Below, one piece after another: positions 22,685-25,386 of a stretch of 25,386 bases of DNA. The notes beneath the pieces were generated by a model that saw only the letters and a program-made list of their open reading frames with translations, was not told the DNA's origin and ran no database searches. Source of the DNA: an uncultured Eubacteriales bacterium (GTDB taxonomy: Bacteria; Bacillota; Clostridia; Oscillospirales; Acutalibacteraceae); contig CAKSQS010000038.1 of the NCBI GenBank assembly GCA_934486705.1, forward strand, positions 1-25,386. The letters are read 5' to 3'. A program made the translations under genes and the position numbers. Position 1 is the stretch's first letter, and each line of letters starts with the position of its first letter.

Positions 22685-22713
22685 TTGCATTTCCGCGAAT
22701 TTTGTAGTAATAT
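22685..22713 (+). promoter_or_regulatory. likely promoter of the sugar transferase gene
   Basis: -35 TTGCAT (22685-22690), 17-bp spacer, -10 TAATAT (22708-22713), about 60 bp before the ATG. It is moderate in quality. I see no terminator between the cyclophilin gene and this site. Confidence 0.5.
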
Positions 22714-22781
22714 AGTTTTACATTACAATTAAAAATACCGTTGCGGCTGCGCGCGTTTGATGTTTTTTGTGAGGTTTTGCA

Positions 22782-24149
22782 ATGAATAACAGAAAATATA
22801 TGCTTGAAAAACTTATTTTGGGCGGATTGAAAGCGTTGATCTCCTGCCTGTTCGCGGGCTCGGTTATTTGGTGCTGGATAAGTTATTTTAACAAAGAGGC
22901 TCCTACACCATATTACAGACTCGGGCACTACTTTATGTTTGCACTGGTGCTTATATCCTATGTTTTTATAGCCCGTGTATACGGCGCGTTTAATATAGGG
23001 ACAAGCTCCGCTACCGACGTCGCCTTTTCGCAAATAATAACAATATTTATTTGGCAGATAATTTGTTACTTTATCTTCTCACTTTTAAGCTTCCGCTTGG
23101 TAGAGGTAGGGCAGTTTTTAATTATGTTCGCCCTGTTCTCGGCTTTTGCAATACTGTGGGCAATCGCAGCCGACAGGGTATACTACACCCTTCACAAGCC
23201 CAAGGATACTTTGGTAGTCTTTGATAATATAGATTCTTACCTGTCGCTCAAAGGCATACGCAGTATGGACAGGCGCTTTAATGTGGTGAAAACCGTAAAC
23301 GCATCGAAAGTCCCGCTTGAGGAGCTTTATGAAAAAATAATGAAGGTGGACGCGGTGTTTTTATGCGGCGTTCCGTCTGAATATCGCAACGAGGTAGTTA
23401 AATTCTGCATTGCTAACAAGCGCGTAGCATATGTAAAGCCGAAAATATCCGATACAATAATCCGCGGCAGCCGCACAATACAGCTGCTCAATGTACCGGT
23501 TTACCGTTGTGCAAGAGCGGGAAATTCACTTTTTTACTATATTGCCAAGCGAATAGGAGATATAATTTTCTCGCTGCTTTGCATTATTATTTCCAGCCCT
23601 ATTATGCTTGCAACCGCCATTGCCATAAAAGCGCACGACGGCGGCCCGGTATTCTACAAGCAAGCGCGCTACACTAAGGACAAAAAGATTTTCAATGTTA
23701 TAAAGTTCAGAAGTATGCGCATTGACGCCGAAAAAGACGGCGTTGCACGGCTTGCAAGCGAAAACGACAGCCGAATTACCCCCGTGGGTAAAATAATCAG
23801 AAAATTAAGGATAGACGAGCTGCCGCAGGTGTTCAATATTCTAAGGGGCGATATGTCGGTTGTGGGCCCCAGACCCGAGCGCCCCGAAATATTTGAGGAA
23901 TATGAAAAAACCATGCCTGAATTTGCGCTGCGCCTTCAGGTCAAGGCGGGTCTTACAGGCTACGCTCAGGTTTACGGTAAGTACAATACCCCGCCCTATG
24001 ATAAGGTTCAGATGGATCTTATGTATATAGCAAATCAATCGGTAATTGAAGATATAAAGCTTATGATGCTGACGTTTAAAATCATATTTGTTCCCGACAG
24101 TACCGAGGGAATAAAGGAAGGTCAGGTCACAGCAGACAGAAAGCATTGA
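22782..24149 (+). CDS. polyprenyl-phosphate sugar-1-phosphate transferase (WbaP/CpsE type)
   Basis: A 455-aa integral membrane enzyme that starts a surface glycan by moving a sugar-1-phosphate from a UDP-sugar to undecaprenyl phosphate. Layout: about four N-terminal transmembrane helices (10-130), a cytosolic linker domain (140-245), a re-entrant helix (about 257-282, RIGDIIFSLLCIIISSPIML), then the catalytic domain with FYKQARYTKDKKIFNVIKFR, the Asp-Glu pair D345-E346 in RIDELPQVFNILRGD, and VGPRPERPE (361-369). ATG start with a GAGG site. No other glycan genes adjoin it in the window, so the sugar and the polymer are unknown. Confidence 0.93.
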   Translation: MNNRKYMLEKLILGGLKALISCLFAGSVIWCWISYFNKEAPTPYYRLGHYFMFALVLISYVFIARVYGAFNIGTSSATDVAFSQIITIFIWQIICYFIFSLLSFRLVEVGQFLIMFALFSAFAILWAIAADRVYYTLHKPKDTLVVFDNIDSYLSLKGIRSMDRRFNVVKTVNASKVPLEELYEKIMKVDAVFLCGVPSEYRNEVVKFCIANKRVAYVKPKISDTIIRGSRTIQLLNVPVYRCARAGNSLFYYIAKRIGDIIFSLLCIIISSPIMLATAIAIKAHDGGPVFYKQARYTKDKKIFNVIKFRSMRIDAEKDGVARLASENDSRITPVGKIIRKLRIDELPQVFNILRGDMSVVGPRPERPEIFEEYEKTMPEFALRLQVKAGLTGYAQVYGKYNTPPYDKVQMDLMYIANQSVIEDIKLMMLTFKIIFVPDSTEGIKEGQVTADRKH

Positions 24150-24157
24150 TAACACAG

Positions 24158-24196
24158 CAACCGCCCTTGCAAAGCAAGTCTTTGCAAGGGCGGTTG
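24158..24196. terminator. shared hairpin between convergent sugar transferase and MFS genes
   Basis: CAACCGCCCTTGCAAAG (24158-24174) and its exact reverse complement (24180-24196) form a 17-bp stem with a 5-nt loop. No long T-tract follows on either strand, so termination strength is uncertain, but position and stability fit a bidirectional terminator. Confidence 0.75.
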
Positions 24197-24223
24197 TGCG
24201 TATAGAATAATTACATAGTATTT

Positions 24224-25375
24224 TTACTTTTCGGTAGTACGGAATGTCAGTTCTGTCATTATTATCATTAAAGTAAAGAAAGCAAGCAGAAAAATCGGCA
24301 TAATCGCAAAGCCTGCAGAGTTACCCAACAGCCCGAACAGCGGCGGAATAAAGGTTGAGCCGACATAGGCGCTTGCCATTTGTATGCCTATAATAGCCCC
24401 GGAATTTTCCGCGCCGAAGTTGTTGGGTGTGGAATGTATTATGCAAGGGTAAATAGGTGCGCAGCCAAGCCCGATTATAAGAAACGCAACAAACGCGGCT
24501 TCATATGATTTTACGGGAATAAGCAATACTATAATTCCGAAAATCAAAATGGCAGTGCCCGTAAGTATCATTCTGCGGTCGCCTAACTTATCGGTTATAA
24601 AGCCGCTTATAAATCTTCCTGCGGTAATGCCTATGTAGAATAACGCGGCAAATGAGGCGGCGCGCTCGGCGGGAATTTTTTTCACTTCAACAAAATAGGT
24701 GCTTGCCCACTGCATTGCTGTGCTTTCAGCGGCGCAATAAGCAAAAAAGCCTGTGAGCAAAAAGGGTACGCCCTTAATTTTCAGCGCGCCCAATAAGCCT
24801 ATGCTTTTCCCCACCGTTTCATTTGACGTTTTGTTAACACGCCAAACCGGTAGGGTTATAAGCAGTAATATTGCTATTGCCAGCTGTATAAAGCCGACTA
24901 TGCGGTAGCCGCCGTTCCAGTTTAAATTTGTAAGCGCAAAGCCCATAATAAACGGGCTTACTATTGTACCCACGCCCCAAAAGCAATGCAGCCAGCTCAT
25001 ATGCTTTGCCTTATAATGCAGCGCCACATAGTTATTAAGCGCCGCGTCAATTGCCCCTGCTCCCAAGCCATAGGGCACGGCGAAGAGCATCAGCATCCAA
25101 AACCTGTTTGAAAAGGAAAAGCCGAACAGGGCAATAACGGTTAAAAAAACGCTGGCCACGGTTACAACCTGTGTGCCTAACCTTTTGGTAAGCTTATCGG
25201 ACGCAAGGCTTGATAAAATTGTTCCGCCGGAAATTATCATTGAAACAATTCCCATAAAGGAAACGGGAACGTTAAGCTCGGCGTGCATAACCGGCCAGCC
25301 CGAGCCGAGCAGCGAATCGGGCAGACCGAGACTTATAAACGCAATATAAATAAGAGCAAGCAAAAAAGAATACAT
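24224..25375 (-). CDS. MFS transporter, substrate unknown
   Basis: A 383-aa integral membrane carrier with about twelve hydrophobic helices in two halves. The cytoplasmic loop 2-3 motif appears as SDKLTKRLGTQ (about 59-69) and in the second half as TDKLGDRR (about 260-267). The opening MYSFLLALIYIAFISLGLPD then SLLGSGWPV is characteristic of a clostridial MFS subgroup related to sugar/fucose-type permeases; the substrate cannot be assigned. ATG start with GGGAG 7 bp upstream, at the very edge of the window. Its promoter and any partners lie outside. It converges on the sugar transferase gene. Confidence 0.9.
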   Translation of the reverse strand: MYSFLLALIYIAFISLGLPDSLLGSGWPVMHAELNVPVSFMGIVSMIISGGTILSSLASDKLTKRLGTQVVTVASVFLTVIALFGFSFSNRFWMLMLFAVPYGLGAGAIDAALNNYVALHYKAKHMSWLHCFWGVGTIVSPFIMGFALTNLNWNGGYRIVGFIQLAIAILLLITLPVWRVNKTSNETVGKSIGLLGALKIKGVPFLLTGFFAYCAAESTAMQWASTYFVEVKKIPAERAASFAALFYIGITAGRFISGFITDKLGDRRMILTGTAILIFGIIVLLIPVKSYEAAFVAFLIIGLGCAPIYPCIIHSTPNNFGAENSGAIIGIQMASAYVGSTFIPPLFGLLGNSAGFAIMPIFLLAFFTLMIIMTELTFRTTEK

Positions 25376-25386
25376 TTCATTCTCCC

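Noticed and set aside
1..25386. Restriction, toxin-antitoxin, prophage, integrase or transposase genes
   Set aside because: None is visible in any frame; the only mobile-element signs are the short non-coding repeats and the two gene fragments.

Overview
This 25.4 kb window looks like a chromosomal segment of a low-to-mid GC Gram-positive anaerobe, most likely a gut Clostridium-class bacterium of the Oscillospirales/Ruminococcaceae type. The evidence is the hrcA-grpE-dnaK-dnaJ operon with a perfect CIRCE operator, GGAGG-type ribosome binding sites before nearly every gene, a clostridial-type galactokinase, and G/C-rich hairpin repeats of the kind common between genes in that group. The taxonomic call is inference.

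Layout. Positions 1-1617 (+) hold the 3' end of acetate kinase and galactokinase. A shared terminator follows, then a small membrane protein and tRNA-Gly(CCC), both on the minus strand. Positions 2389-3676 (-) carry a Dabb-domain protein, a prolyl-tRNA deacylase-like protein and a GNAT acetyltransferase. Just upstream of these is the 3' stump of a DUF554-like membrane gene, cut off where a dispersed repeat begins. Positions 3910-8588 (-) are the heat-shock operon hrcA-grpE-dnaK-dnaJ with its sigma-A promoter and CIRCE. Positions 8589-9560 are an accessory patch: a 12-bp inverted repeat over the operon's -35, a hairpin-rich element with 15-bp inverted ends holding a decayed DUF559 gene, a lone Xre regulator, and another repeat copy.

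Positions 9560-14736 are a sugar-utilisation-like locus: a cytoplasmic GH2 glycosidase (-), divergent from an AraC regulator (+) that is followed by a MalT/LAL-type LuxR regulator. Positions 14800-17282 (+) are a tight four-gene operon of unrecognised function: two lipoproteins, a two-helix membrane protein and a 66-aa membrane protein. This is the best candidate for an undescribed system in the window.

Positions 17391-21966 (-) are nrdR-gltX-glnS-nif3, an informational/housekeeping operon. It is divergent from a cyclophilin gene at 22069 (+). The two start from face-to-face overlapping promoters with an NrdR-box-like palindrome in the shared spacer. The window ends with a polyprenyl-phosphate sugar-1-phosphate transferase (+), a shared terminator, and a convergent MFS transporter (-).

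All calls come from reading the sequence, with no database search. Family assignments rest on visible motifs, and substrate specificities are mostly not determinable.
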